Assembly (NCBI GenBank): GCA_964019415.1
Contig: OZ025879.1
Coordinates: forward strand, 2,918,794 to 2,982,793
Source of the DNA: Ianthella basta
Lineage: Eukaryota > Porifera > Demospongiae > Verongiida > Ianthellidae
DNA: 64,000 nucleotides
Direction of reading: 5' to 3'
Shown here: positions 45,741 through 57,890 of the stretch, one piece after another
Layout: each line of letters begins with the position of its first letter
Numbering within the stretch: position 1 is the stretch's first letter
The notes under the pieces: generated by a model
The model's input: only the letters and a program-made list of their open reading frames with translations
Told to the model about the DNA's origin: nothing
Databases searched by the model: none
Program-made: the position numbers and the translations under genes

Positions 45741-46430
45741 TTCGAGGTTCAGGGGCGCCCTGGCGCCCCACGAGTTTTTTAACTCGAAATACTTGTTTTA
45801 ACTCGAAATACTTCTTGACCATAGCTGAAGTAATGTTGTTGTAATTGTCTTGTCAATAAAGTCTTCACGAACAAGGGAATTCCAAGTCTTTTTGTGAGTA
45901 GAACTGCTGAAGCTCAGCTGACGCCTGTGACCTCACACACAATCATAGCTACCACTTTGACATAGAAACAGAAAATAGGCTGCCAAAATCTTCCTGAATA
46001 AGTGATCAGCAACGATATGAACATCAGTCTACACAGTGACCATGTATATATGACGCTATTCTAATTGCCTTCTTCACACTGACAAGCTAGGACAGCTCGT
46101 CTACCACCTCTGGTGTCCAAAGCTCTTTGGAAACATGATGTCCTCGCATGCAGCTGTCAATGGTGAACTCCATGCTGTCAATTGATGTTGATATCGTTGC
46201 TGATCACTTATTCTGGCGCATCCAACTTCAATTGCAAGCCTAGTTTATTGGAAAGAATACAATTATGCAATAATGATGGCAGATTTTGGCAGAAGAAATA
46301 TTGACGGATTCCTGTCAAAACTGCCAATCTACCAAAATAAATTATCAGCCAACGTTTAAATCTGGTCATATGCTAGGGAAAGCAAACAATTGGGAATATA
46401 ACGCATATAGGGAAATTGAATGGAATGTAA

Positions 46431-46485
46431 TTGGGATGAGCGAAGCGAAGCCCCTCTAATCTGGGTGGTGCGAAACTGGAAGTTT
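46431..46485. repeat. Dispersed repeat fragment (GATGAGCGAAGCGAA), copy 2
   Basis: Matches 19628-19680 (AATTGGGATGAGCGAAGCGA, CTAATCTGGGTGGTGCGAAA). It sits directly before a minisatellite. Confidence 0.7.
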
Positions 46486-46640
46486 TGGTACATCATGGTT
46501 GTGCAATAGTTTTGGTATGTCACGGTTGCGCATTATAGTTTTTGGTACGTCGCGGTTGCGCAATAGTTTACCATAGATGATATGTACGTAGCATTGTGCA
46601 ATACGTCTTGGTACATTGTACTTGCACAATACCTTACCAT
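46486..46640. repeat. Minisatellite, about 33-nt unit
   Basis: Four diverged copies of TTTTGGTACRTCRCGGTTG followed by YGCAATAG. Units decay towards the right. Confidence 0.75.
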
Positions 46641-47268
46641 ATATGGTAGGTTGGTCGCATTGGATAGTTTTGGGTAGGTGGGTGCTTGGATGCTGGCTCT
46701 TCTGGCGGAATCAGAGGTCTGCAAGGCCGACTTCTAACTTCTAACGTTTTGGCCGGTTGCCTCTACAAGGACTGCACGGACCAGGTGCGAAGTGTGCTGC
46801 TCCTTTCATATAGTTAAGGTCTCTTACACTTGCTTGCTACAGCCGCCTCTGTGACGGGCTACTTTTGTCTCTTGTGCAATTGCAATAACACAGTCTCTGG
46901 TGCCGGCTTTTAGAGTTTCACACACCTTACTCTTCTGCTGGACAGGTGACTGTCAGGATAGTGAGGGTTAACTGGACGGTGTGGCCATACAAGGACTGTA
47001 TGGGCCAGGTGGTAGATGTGCCATTGCTTTGATAGTTACCTCTTACTCTTGCTGGCTATTGTATGGTTCACCTATAGGCATAGTCTAATGGTCTAAATCA
47101 TAGACTCGGTGACGAGAGGGGCTGGTGAGAAATTGGAAGGACGCCTGAGAGGCAAGGGGGCAGGTAAGCAGTGTGGCATAGACTTGCTGCTTAGCTGGCT
47201 ATATTGCTGGAGTTGCCTGGGCAGTATTTAGCACACCGCGGCTGCCAGTTCCCAGCTGTTTAGATGTA

Positions 47269-47445
47269 CAGTCGATTTCAGAATGCTTGGCCAAAATGGC
47301 AAATGGCAAATGGCGTGACATCACAGCAAATGGCAATACTGACAATAGGTGTGACATACTAGCAAGCATCAAAACTAATAGTGATGTCAAGCCATTTGGC
47401 CGTTCTGCCATTTGCCATTTTGGCCAACCATTCTGAAATCGGCTA
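47269..47445. mobile_element. 177-bp palindromic MITE, TA duplication
   Basis: Ends read AGTCGATTTCAGAATGCTTG and the complement of AGCCGATTTCAGAATGGTTG. Both continue into GGCCAAAATGGCAAATGGC, giving TIRs of about 38 bp. TA flanks both sides, pointing to Tc1/mariner-type mobilisation. No ORF. Confidence 0.8.
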
Positions 47446-47689
47446 TAGTCTCAATCGTACCCAGACCCCACCCATCTGCCGGCCGGCAATATTATTATGG
47501 CAGAATGCACTACAACTAATTTCTAACTAAATCCTGATTGCAATTGCACGCATGTGTGCATTTTCTTGATAATAATAAAAAATAAAACTTTTGAGGACAA
47601 AAACAAAATAACCTTCACGCTCACCCCCACAATGCCTTGCATTCGACTAGTTCTACGAGTTGTGTACTGTTGTTTAATGCTCCCACTAG

Positions 47690-48025
47690 GTGGTGCCACA
47701 GCCTCGAGCAGCTGGATGTTTGAATCCCAGGCATCAACAAGCCCAATGAGGAGTGAGATCCTTTTGCTTCAAATTGCCAAAGATCTGCCAAATGAGAAAT
47801 GGAAACCATTGGGAAGAGCTCTTGGCCTCTCTAAAACAGACTTGGACAGCATTGTAGCAGACCCACAGCTCCACAGTCTTACAGAGCTGCAATGCTACCA
47901 GATGCTTCTACTCTGGCACTCGCAAGCAGAGCCTATGTGGGAGAAGCTGGCAGAAGCTTTGCACTCAGAGGAGGTGGAGTGCCCTCATCTCGCAAGAAGA
48001 TATCTAACCAGTGAAGTGAAACCAG
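47690..48025 (+). CDS. Gene 5 exon: Death domain
   Basis: A 336-nt exon, phase 1 in (cccactag|GT) and phase 1 out (CCAG|gtgtgg). It begins GGATASSSWMFESQ and then encodes a Death domain: SEILLLQIAKDLPNEKWKPL, ALGLSKTDLDSIVADPQL, QCYQMLLLWHSQAEPMWEKL, LARRYLTSEVKP. It is close to gene 1 DD1-DD3; its entry phase matches DD1. The upstream partner is likely the exon at 41760 and the downstream partner the linker at 49530. The reading frame is undamaged. Confidence 0.85.
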
Positions 48026-48866
48026 GTGTGGATGCATGCATGTACACATTAATGGTACTTTAACTGTGTATGTAAGTGCATTTGTACACTAGGCCTTAGA
48101 CAAATGCTGATTTTACTATTTGAGACGTCAGAAGTAGCTTAATGCTTTAAAGCTTCATTGTATATACTAGCCGAATGTAGCATTCCCAGCATAATTATCA
48201 CTTGAAAGTTGAGCGTTTAACCAATCAGAACCATTCATTTAATTGGGAGCATTCCGTAAAACTCCGTGCGTACAGAATTTTTTCTTATGTTAATCCATTT
48301 CGTCTAAAGGAGTCCAGCGGTGAAAGCACTAACCACCTTAGGTCACCCTCCATATTGCCTTGATATACTCTTCCAAGTTTGGTGAAGATTGGTGGAAAAT
48401 TGAAGGAGGAGTTTCTGGAAAACGAAACACAATCTTTTCCCTATCTCTTAGATATGGTGGGGACTGTAAAAGTGACAAGAACTGGGATGGAGCGACCTTA
48501 AACCAAATTTTGGCTTGGCGAGGTTACTCACAGTACGCCTCTTCGTAATCCTACCACGTTTTGTGACGTCCAGAATTGAAGGAGAATATCCCAAACAACG
48601 AAAATGTACGTTACGTTTATTATCTAAGATAAGGAAACCTAAACAATTTGTGACTATGATGTCAATAAGACCTTGTGCAAGATTAAAGATTTCACTTGCC
48701 TCCAATCATATTGAGCAAACTGCCCAACAGGTCAGAAACCTGATGAGAAGCCAACAAAGTGAAACAAGAACAATAATTTACTTAAGTTTTGTCGCTGACA
48801 AGGAAAAACTTTCTGCAGAGGACAGAAATGAAGTTTCGAATAGTAAAATAAACTTCAATCTTTAGG

Positions 48867-48925
48867 AAGTGTGTGTTTGTGTGTGTGTGTGTGTGTGTGC
48901 GCGCGCGCGCGCATGCGTGTGTGAC
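48867..48925. repeat. (GT)n(GC)n microsatellite
   Basis: About 60 nt of GT repeats passing into GCGCGC. It lies in the intron after the gene 5 DD exon. Confidence 0.9.
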
Positions 48926-48998
48926 ACCATTGAAATTGGTGGCTAGGAGACCATGCGGTCACAGAGGGGCCAGAGAATCTCTCTCTTTCGCACGGAGT

Positions 48999-49118
48999 CG
49001 GCTCATCTGCTTCAGCTGCATGGTGTTCATGACGCCTAATGGAATGGATGTGTGCGCCTCGTGTGCTTCATCTGCACGGCATTCATGATGCCTAATGGAA
49101 TGGATGTGTGCGCCTTGT
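48999..49118. repeat. Tandem duplication, about 55-60 nt unit
   Basis: GCCTAATGGAATGGATGTGT followed by GCGCC occurs twice, each preceded by CATCTGC and a TTCATGA block. Two copies with a few substitutions. Confidence 0.7.
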
Positions 49119-49440
49119 GGCTTCTCGCCAGCGGAAAGCGCCACTCACATTGCGAGCAGAGATCGACCATCGTAAAATCTCCAGTGAACCACATACCGTG
49201 GTCTTCGGCTGTCAACCATCTTCCACAGCATCCTCTGGGCCTGACTCGGCTGAGGACGGGAGGTCAATTACGGCCATCAACGGCCAGGCACCCAGCAACC
49301 CTCAAGTTCAGGGTAAAGTCTGGCATGAGGCTTGCCACCTCACCCTTGGAGGACTTCAACTGCCCTACGTTCCAGGCCTTTGGCCTGTACCTGCCCTACG
49401 TCCGTGATTGGACAAGGTGTATGGAAGAAGAAAAAGAAGT

Positions 49441-49459
49441 GTGCGTGTGTGTGTGTGTG

Positions 49460-49490
<31 letters not shown>

Positions 49491-49492
49491 CT
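49441..49492. repeat. (GT)n(TTG)n microsatellite
   Basis: A GT run passes directly into nine TTG units, 38 nt upstream of the linker exon at 49530. It may form part of the pyrimidine-poor region before that acceptor. Confidence 0.95.
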
Positions 49493-49529
49493 GCATTATA
49501 CACTGTGCTGCATTCCCTTCCCATTACAG

Positions 49530-49688
49530 AGAACGAATCACCAGAAGTTGCCTCTAACCAATTGAAACACTCAAGTACAGGTGCAGATCAGTCATCTAGT
49601 TTAGAGGAAAAGCCAGGCAAAGGCACTTCACAGCGTGACAACCTAGATCAACCAATGATTCAGATGAAGGATGATGAAGATGAACTTG
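49530..49688 (+). CDS. Gene 5 linker exon (phase 1-1)
   Basis: A 159-nt exon from ccattacag to CTTG|gtgaga reads NESPEVASNQLKHSSTGADQ, SSSLEEKPGKGTSQRDNL and MIQMKDDEDEL. It is acidic and polar with no stop in the phase set by the DD exon. This resembles the linker following DD3 in gene 1. The next exon is uncertain; compatible phase-1 acceptors lie at 60525 and 61170. Confidence 0.6.
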
Positions 49689-50400
49689 GTGAGAAATCAG
49701 ATATGGGTTTGTGTGTCTATTAGTCTCCAGAATCCAGGCTTTGCTGCCCATGTCCATTTGTGTCAAAGAGAGTATGTTTGGTCCCACAATCATAGCCCAT
49801 ATATGAAATGCTGAATTGGTATCTGGGCATCCTTTTCACACAGACCACTTAATCCTGATTCGATCCAAGTTGAATCCGGATTAGCATGCATGTTCACATT
49901 TGGTATTGAATCCTGATCAAAATATGGGCTCCATCTGCTTGTGAGGTGTTGTGACCCACATCTGCACTTTCCTCCACTATCCATTTCGTATTGAACCACC
50001 TCACCAACCATTGCTCCACCACATCTTTCATCAGCTTCCCACATGCACCTGGTGTTTCCTCATCTATAGCCTTCACACCCTTTCTCACCTCAACCATCAT
50101 CTCTACATTATTTTTCACTTTTCCGCACATCATGTCCTGGTCTCACCCTTCAATGTCCTTGTGAAGCATTTTATGGTATTCCTTTCATCTCTCAATGAAC
50201 CTCCACCTCATCTACCAGCACGTGGCCATTCTCATGAATGCAGCTCCTACTGTTCTTTGATTTTCTACTATTGACTGTAGCCCAAAATCTCCACAGGTTG
50301 AGAGTATGCAGTATAGTTGAATGTATGCAGTATAGCTGCACTTGGACCAGTTTTTAGCCAGATTTACCAAGAGAAGCCTTCGGTGTTCGTTCTTTTAGCT
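49689..50400. other. Intronic/intergenic, no recognised gene
   Basis: Open frames occur on both strands between 49790 and 50280, but no motif identifies them. Confidence 0.4.
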
Positions 50401-50419
50401 CACTTATGAACTATTATCT

Positions 50420-51645
50420 GAATGCTACTCCTGTTTGGTTAGAGCCCAAACTACATGACGTCCCTTCCATTTTCTGTGCTGACAGCCACTGCGGTGGTGC
50501 ATGATCAGTGATGACCTAATAAGGAAGTCCGAGCTTGCAAGTAGTTGCATGACTGTTTCAATGCATGCACCACTGCCTAGCACTCCCTCTGGACAACACT
50601 GTACTGGTGCTCTAGTTCAGCTCAGCTGGCTCAGGAATGGCTACCAAGCTTGCCATGCTAGAATCTGACCACAGTTTTCATTATACTAATCAAATCAGGG
50701 TATCCCAAGTCTGATGCAGTCGTCAACTGGCTCTTCAATGTGGCCAAGGCATGTGCACACTTTCTGCTCTAGGCAAAAGATACACCCTTTCAAAGACGTG
50801 TTCACACTAGAGCTGTAATGCACATGATCTGGGTATTCACACCTAAAACACATAGGTTGCATTCGAAAGTTCATCAGGCAAACCAAGTCTAAAAGAGATT
50901 TTGATGTGCATCTGTTTCCGATCTGGCTTTGCAAGTTTGACCAATTTTCATGAAGCCTCATAATGTGAATCATGGCCGATACAAAGCTAAAGTAAGCAAA
51001 GTTTTAAGCTTGACACAATGAATGTTTTCTTTGAATGAAACTCAAATTCAGTGGCTTCAAAGTGTATTTAGCTATTTAGTGTAAGCCTACAAGAGCATCA
51101 GCATAGGCCATTTTCTGATCATGAAACCTGCTGTGCAGTACTTGCATCGCCCAATAATCATCAGCACACAATCACATCACCCACTATTTTTGAAATTCCT
51201 AACAGTGAATAGGATCAACACACACGTTTTGCTGCCACCTGATGTGCATTCTAAACAACACAAGTGTGAGCACGCCTCAATTCAATGCTTACATGCAGCA
51301 ATGGCTGTAAAATGACAAAGCAACCTCTGATGGTAATATACTAGACCCAGAAACACATATGTTTCATTGCAAGCTGGGATGGCCTGTCTTTCACTACCTG
51401 GACTTTTTGCTCAGAACCATTAAGCCAGAGAGCATGTACCTCAGGTAAGCTACTTCAGTGATACCAATGTGGCATTTCCTTCACTTCAAGGTCAGGCTGG
51501 AACACGTCTTTGAGGTGGTGTTTAAGCTCATCTTCACTCACTGCATGCACCAAGATGTCACCCACATAATATTATGTAGGTAATGGTTAAGGCAAAGCTC
51601 GCAATACCTTGTCCATGGTAAATTGGAAGTAGCTGGTTGCTCCTG
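50420..51645 (-). pseudogene. Ty3/Gypsy pol fragment: RT to RNase H
   Basis: The minus strand reads, across several frames, RIPFGLPGATSYFQFTMDKV (RT motif 4 region), GDILVHAVSEDELKHHLKDV (the YxDD strand, with Gly-Asp replacing Asp-Asp), KVQVVKDRPSQ then YYHQRLLCHFTAIAA (connection). Further on come YSVVQREC, VHALKQ and TDHAPPQWLSAQKMEG-like RNase H motifs. Multiple stops and frameshifts show an old, dead copy. The original enzyme copies retrotransposon RNA into DNA. Confidence 0.75.
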
Positions 51646-51689
51646 GCAAGCCAAAAGGTATCCTGCAAACCCAGTACAACCTAGACCTG

Positions 51690-52235
51690 TGTAACAATGT
51701 CAATGACTCCAGCCTACAATCAAGCGAGTATAAGGTTACAAGCATAAACACACAACTGCAAACTATGCTTGATGAAAACTGTTCATGCGCAATAAGTTCA
51801 TGTGTGACCAACAGTATGCAACAGATTACGTATATACCAAGTCAAAACATGTACACCACTTTGTTGCGCTTTAATGGCTGTTCCCGTTCCTGAGATACGC
51901 TCACTCAAAGTATGAACTCACACTCGGTGCAATTATGAGAAAATGGCCCATAACCCTTACATTATTATATCCGTAAACATAGCGATGGCATAACTATTCT
52001 TCCTGGTGTGAAGTGCAAGAATGTACTACAGTTTTCAAATTTGGCCAGGGCGTTGGGAGGATACCACAGGTGCGAAAGACGCAAAAATCCGAATTTACTG
52101 GAAACATCACTTGGTTGCATGTTTTCGTCTGTAGTGACACTTTATACGTTGCAACAAGTGGGTCCTTTTCTCAAATCCGCTCACATATGTAAAAGTATAG
52201 GAGAAAATGTACTGAGTATACTACACCTCCTCCCC
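51690..52235 (-). repeat. Probable LTR remnant
   Basis: The sequence starts TGTAGTATACTCAGTACA on the minus strand directly after the end of a Gypsy-type pol. Its far part (GTTTGCAGTTGTGTGTTTAT) is repeated, diverged, at about 53440-53540 upstream of gag. That placement fits a 3' LTR and a 5' LTR remnant. Boundaries are approximate. Confidence 0.4.
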
Positions 52236-52239
52236 CACT

Positions 52240-52690
52240 AAAAATGGTCCATAGTAATCTGGTGGCTGCCGCTTATGTGAAGGATACACTAGCTCACAGG
52301 TATCAAGCGATTGGCTATTGGAGGATTACTCACTGTGGCTGTTATGTGTTCATTCATGTGTTCATTCTCAGGATGAGATGATGTGGCAGGCAACTCCACA
52401 AAACCTTTGGAGTGTAACTCCTGACTCTCCCTAGAATATCACCAGTGGCTTGTCGCTGGTGATATGATCACATGACAATTCCAGCAGACACCAGAGGACT
52501 TTCTGGCTGTGTATGATGAAGGACCATTATGCTTCAGCACTAGTCTGGGTGTCCACTTGAAAATCCTAGCCTAGACCTTGTGACCAACCAAGAACTCTCG
52601 AGTTCTTGCATGGCAGTCATGGTTGTGAAACTGTTGCTCTTGTTGAGTGATGTGATCAGTGCATGAAGGTCACAATAGTTCTAGCCTGGT
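52240..52690 (-). pseudogene. Ty3/Gypsy integrase C-terminal fragment
   Basis: Minus strand: TQQEQQFHNHDCHARTREFL, VGHKV, then IFKWTPRLVLKHNGPSSYT, the GPY/F-type integrase tail. RQPPDYYGPFLVGEEV near 52260 is the usual end of a Gypsy pol. In-frame stops interrupt it. The order gag (upstream) then integrase with no RT between implies an internal deletion. Confidence 0.7.
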
Positions 52691-52699
52691 GCGTAGCTC

Positions 52700-53430
52700 A
52701 CGCTGCAAGAGCAGTGAACTTAAGAGTATGATTTGTAGTTGCGTGTAGTGTGGATCTGTAACTCGGGAGGAAGTTAGATACACCATAGCCTCTGAGCCTC
52801 AATGCTGTCATGGATGTGCTTGACTCCATTGGCTCATGCAAGGCACATGCAGCTGTAGACTGCTTCTGCTCCACAGAATTCTTCATCACAGGGGTTTCTC
52901 TGCGAATGACTCTTGGTGAACTACTCACCAAGGCAGGCTGTGGCCCTTGCAAAGCCTTGTTGCTCTTGTCGGTGGTTTCCATCACCTGTGCAGTGTGAAG
53001 GGCTTCTTGGAACATTAGGTCCTTCAACAAATACGTCTTCTGCATGGCTTACTTCATAGACTGCACACTGTGTGGTCACAATGGGCATCATTGAGGTGAG
53101 CTCCTGCAATTTGGCTGACAGCTGGTGAAGTTGGGCCACATGCTCAGCTACCATCTCTGTTGGAAGCTGGTCCTACCCATGAAAGTAGAAGCGTTCAACT
53201 GTGATCAGTGGCTTTAGTTCAAAATGCTACTGAAGAGCTTCAAGGACTTCTGTTGTAGCCACATGGGAGCAATGAGATTTATGCAGCAACACAGTGTTCT
53301 CCTTTCCGATAACTGAGGAAAACTGATGGCTGCTTGGCTTCGACCACATTGTTAGCCTGGAAGAAAATTTTTGCCTGCTCCTCATATGATAAGAGCAACT
53401 CCTCCTCAGGCTGGAATTCAGATTGGGTGC
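52700..53430 (-). pseudogene. Ty3/Gypsy gag fragment
   Basis: Minus strand segments in several frames: YEEQAKIFFQANNVVEAKQP, VAEHVAQLHQLSAKLQEL, and YLLKDLMFQEALHTAQVMET then ADKS-like text. They follow the order of a retroviral-type capsid (Retrotrans_gag), whose protein packages the element RNA. A zinc knuckle was not identified. Frame changes show it is dead. Confidence 0.7.
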
Positions 53431-53829
53431 CCAACATGCATAGGGCACACCACTGTATCCTGCTTTACAAGCAATAACACACAGCTGCAAACTGCACTTA
53501 TTGAAAACTGTATATACACAGTAAGATATTGCAATTGCATCCAAAACTGTAACACTTTCATCACTGGAGATCCTTGATGACTTCCAGAATATGAGTATGA
53601 AAATCAAAGTGTTGAAGTGAAGGACCAAGTGGAATTTAGGGGGAAGAATGAAACAGGTTCTGCAATGCACAAAATACCTCACTCAATGGAGTACTGCCCT
53701 GAGGGCATACCTTCCTTCAGGCAAAAAAACACCACTTGGTCCAGAGCAAACACCAGAGATGACTATACACACCTGTGCTATATAGCTACACGCAAACACA
53801 ATGGCAAAGTGGGCAACTAAAGCACCGTG

Positions 53830-54925
53830 TGGTCGAGAGCAACGTCATATGATTAGAATACGCTCGTGCGCTAATCAGAGCAACCAAAATGGCTGACAGG
53901 TGCACTAGTAGCTTCGAAGCAAAATCCGTAGCTTTGTGAAGAGGCTGCTTTACAAAAAAAACACTCGTTTTAATTCAATCTTTTTCAGCACTGAGGTGAT
54001 CCATAGGTCTTCTTGTCCGATTCGTTACTGTATGGAAAATCCATAATGAACACACACACCCACACACACACACACCCAACTACTGTAACCCTATGGTGCA
54101 TGCGCCAATGGTTAACAGCGTAACAGGCACACTCCTTAAAGGTCATGGGGAAGCTGCATGAACCCACTCAAGCCAGTAAATGACTTGCACAAACGAGGAT
54201 CATGCACATGTTCTAGCGTTCCAAAGGATGCATTCACAAGTATAGACAGGGCATATCGTCGGCGACGATACAGCGTATCAGTTGCGTACCCCATCACTGC
54301 TGTTGCTGGTAATGGGCTGAACTAAAGCTTTTCAAGCACGCTTGATCCAGTAGCTGCTCTGAAGCTGAAACGTTGCACCTATGCCTTCCTAATGTGTCCA
54401 TGCAGTCTGATGATGGTCATTGTAACACGATCTGCTATGAACTGTTAAAATATTTTTTAATGAATTGCCCCCAAATCCTTACTGATTTGGCTCTTTTGTG
54501 CAAGAAGCTTGTTTGTTTTGCTTTCGGTTGGTGCTTAGAAGCATTTTGCCCGTTAATCAAGTGCTTCCCGTGCACACAGCAACATTGACAGCGATACAAG
54601 AGATTGGTTCATTTTGATACAATAATAGTGCAATGACAGTTTATAAAAGAAAAAGATGAAAATGATGTACACTGGGACAAAACTGCAGTAGTGACATTGT
54701 GTGTTCTCTTGCACAATCTCCCTTTAACGTAACAATGGCTGCTCATTCAGCAGCTTATTCCTGGTAATCTGGAAATGTACAGCAAAATAGAGTTTCTTCT
54801 TGTACTGTGCTCTGAAATCCACATTTCTTCACATATATCTTGCATCGGGTATCTTCCAGGCACATTTGAAGTGGTCTAAATGATGGAACGTGCCAATATG
54901 TTCTCAACTTCAGAGAAAATGCATC
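53830..54925. other. No recognised gene
   Basis: Contains a short (CA)n run at about 54050-54076. ORFs near 54373-54588 have no identifiable motif. Confidence 0.45.
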
Positions 54926-54932
54926 TCTAGAA

Positions 54933-55083
54933 GGTGCAAAATTGCACTCACCTCCAGAAAGTGCAAATTTGCACTCGCCTCCAGAAAGTGCAAATTTGCA
55001 CTCGCCTCCAGAGAGTGCAAATTTGCACACACCTCCAGAGAGTGCAAATTTGCACTCAATCCCCAGAGAGTGCAATTCTGTAA
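54933..55083. repeat. 27-nt minisatellite built on GTGCAAATTTGCAC
   Basis: Copies of GTGCAAATTTGCAC occur at 54961, 54988, 55015 and 55042 with exact 27-nt spacing. Decayed copies lie at 54933 and 55070. The spacer reads TCGCCTCCAGAGA. Because 27 is a multiple of three, open frames run through the array; they are not evidence of coding. The same palindrome builds the array at 56586-56816. Confidence 0.95.
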
Positions 55084-55118
55084 TGCATACCAATGAATGG
55101 TGCTTGAGGGGGTGTCAT

Positions 55119-55197
55119 ACTCACACACACACGCATGCACTCACACACACACATACACACACACACACACATCACACACACACATCACACACACACA

Positions 55198-55292
<95 letters not shown>
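55119..55292. repeat. (CA)n microsatellite
   Basis: About 170 nt of CA repeats, with ATCA interruptions in the first half and a pure tract after about 55200. Confidence 0.98.
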
Positions 55293-55294
<2 letters not shown>

Positions 55295-55439
55295 CTGACA
55301 TGACACATCAACACACAAAGTTAACACTGTTGATGCAACCACTAGTTGGTCGGTCAGTTTAACCATAACTACACACCACACAATTGCAACAAATAATGAT
55401 GAAGAATAGTGCTTGCACAGGCATTCATTCATATGTGGT

Positions 55440-56480
55440 ACCTGGCAAGGTTATTCAGATAGGCAATGCCTTTCTGCCACAACTGAGAGGCCGGACAATT
55501 CTGCAGCACAGTCACTGTCACTGAGGCAATCCAGTCCTAACTGGGCTCCTTGCCACACGGGCAAGCAATGAACCTGGAGAGCCAGGCACTCTTCCTCCGC
55601 GTTAATTCCTTCGGTGCTCTGTAGCACTGACAGGTCTATGTCAATGTAGTCCTACCGCGTTTTCCTTTCTCCTCCAGAGGTGCTCCAGGGGCGGTTTAGC
55701 TCACTGGAAAGCATACACCCGTTACCGACTCGGCCGCCATATTAGCCCGTTGCCATAGCATCAATGGCGGCGAATTGGTTTCCAAGAGTTACACCCTTGG
55801 ATGCGCTCAGTTTGGCAGCAGCAGCTACGCTTCTTACTTTGATGAACTCCTGTTAGAAGACCTATGAACTGTTGGTTCCGCCTGGCAAGACAGTGAGGTC
55901 CTTATAGGGCGCTACTTCTCAGCGATGAAGCTATGAAGAGGGTTGCTTCTAAGGGACGGAACTTCCCACTGCGCTTCCCACCCGCAAGACACCTCTAGGA
56001 CCAGCGTTTTTCTTCCACGTCAACAGCGAGTGTTATTCGTGGACATTCAAGCTCGGAGCAAAGGAAACCTTGCGAATCGCACAACATAGCCTCACCTCTA
56101 CTGTCAACCTAATGCCACACCCCCGTGAATGCTACTCTTTTGCGCCCCCTGTCGGTTGGTGGACCAGCAACGGCCTTGAACACCCAATGACACCCAGTAA
56201 CCACCCTGCCCAAGGATATTGGTCGCGAGTCCAGCCAACCTTCGCCAAGACTGACTGGCTAGAACGGTAATGTAGGCCCTGTCCTATGTCCTTAGAACAA
56301 GGAGAACCGTGTGCATGTGTATCTTGTACTTCCTAATTTCTGTGATTATGTATTGTCAAGATGACTTTTGGCAATATAAGATTTGACTTTGAGCAATGCA
56401 TCTCTCAGGATGCGTAATCTCTTAACAGTGCACCACATCAGGATCTGCATGTTTTCTCTTTGGGGCTCTGTGTGCATGAG
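55440..56480. other. GC-richer stretch, no gene assigned
   Basis: Base composition is higher in G+C than the flanks and short ORFs occur on both strands (for example 56070-56270), but I recognise no domain. It could be an unrecognised transposon piece. Confidence 0.35.
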
Positions 56481-56585
56481 CATGTGTGTCTTTTGTGTGC
56501 TTCATAATTTCTGCCCTGCCTGTATTATGTAGAACTGCTATCTTTTGGCAATGCTATTTGTCATCCTTCAGTAGAGGCATTCCTT

Positions 56586-56840
56586 GTGCAAATTTGCACT
56601 CCTTCCAAATTTGTGCAAATTTGCACTCCTTATGTAAACTTGCACTGTTTGTGCAAATTTGCACTCCTTATGTAAACTTGCACTGTTTGTGCAAATTTGC
56701 ACTCCTTATGTAAACTTGCACTGTTTGTGCAAATTTGCACTCCTTATGTAAACTTGCACTGTTTGTGCAAATTTGCACTCCTTATGTAAACTTGCACTGT
56801 TTGTGCAAATTTGCACTCCTGTGTGAGCTTGCACACGTGA
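56586..56840. repeat. 38-nt minisatellite built on GTGCAAATTTGCAC
   Basis: GTGCAAATTTGCAC starts at 56586, 56613, 56651, 56689, 56727, 56765 and 56803; the last five steps are exactly 38 nt. The spacer reads TCCTTATGTAAACTTGCACT then GTTT. Units are almost identical, so expansion is recent. Confidence 0.97.
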
Positions 56841-57594
56841 TAGCTCAAAATAGTCACTTTGTTGCACACTCACCACAGAAACAGTGTTTCAGTCAGTATC
56901 CTTGCACTCATCAGGCAAAGCAAAGATATTGCAAGTCTTATTTAGCACATTCTTGTACAATAACTTCCAATGTACAAGGACATGGGCATGAGTACTTCAG
57001 TTTGTGGCATAAACCTGTGATGTGCACGAGATTTGACTGAAAACCTTTGAATTTACTTAAAAATATTTTAACGCTTTATAGCAGATCATGTTTTGTGTGG
57101 TGTACCACAGACACAGCTGTACAGCTCTTCCTTAATGGCCCTGGATAGTTTGCAAAGGTGCAGAAGATGTCCACCACAACGTCCTACGGAGCTGGGCAGC
57201 GTTGCTAGTCAATGAGGAAAGGATTTAAAGTGCTACGCTCTGCTCTAGGGCAGGATTACCGTCAGGTCCGGCACACATCCCCAACAAGTTGCACTAAAAC
57301 TCAAATCTGAGGGCCCTTATTTATGATAAGCCACTTACTACACAATCTCAATGGCATATTGCATATTTTACTGCACTTGCCCTCCCGCATGTGGGACATG
57401 GCTATGTAAACAATGCGCAGCCGATTTTGACCTAAGTATTTTGGCTAATATCTCCTAGCAGCTTTGCTGGATCTGAGCGGAAGAAGCACCGAACGGAAGC
57501 CAAGGGACCGCTCTGTAACACTGTGAATAAGCGCTGTTAATAATACTTTTGTACATCGAGGAATACCGACAATTGCAAAGCCACTGAAACAACA

Positions 57595-57890
57595 GTAAAT
57601 GCCGATGTCGCTATCGAGGAAAAGTCACAGCCGCTAGAGAAAGGTATGATTGGATGCGCATTCGTATTATCTAACTTTTGCATGAGGCATAAGTTGTTAA
57701 AGCAATCCGCTGACAACTTATAGCAAGAAAACTATCACAACTTGTTGGTGTTCAAAATGTCGGGTCACATAACTCTAGATAGGAAGGATGCGCAGCATTA
57801 TGCCTCATGCAAAAGCTAGAGAATTTACTTGACTAACCATTTCACTGTTCAGTTCGACAAGAAGCCTTCTCATCGATAGCGACACGACGT
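57595..57890. repeat. Imperfect inverted repeat, about 295 bp
   Basis: GATGTCGCTATCGAGGAAAAG at the left faces CTTCTCATCGATAGCGACAC at the right. Inside, CTAACTTTTGCATGAGGCAT faces ATGCCTCATGCAAAAGCTAG. It looks like a palindromic MITE or foldback remnant with partly eroded arms. Confidence 0.65.

Noticed and set aside
48515-48865. 116-codon ORF
   Set aside because: No recognisable domain or splice context; the surrounding text looks like a repeat.
54942-55432. ORFs with repeating PPESANLHS-type units and Thr-His runs
   Set aside because: A 27-nt minisatellite is automatically open in frame, and the rest is a CA microsatellite. No start, splice or composition evidence for coding.
55690-55735. 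tRNA-like A-box text (GGTTTAGCTCACTGG)
   Set aside because: No B box and no cloverleaf could be drawn, so neither a tRNA nor a SINE is supported.
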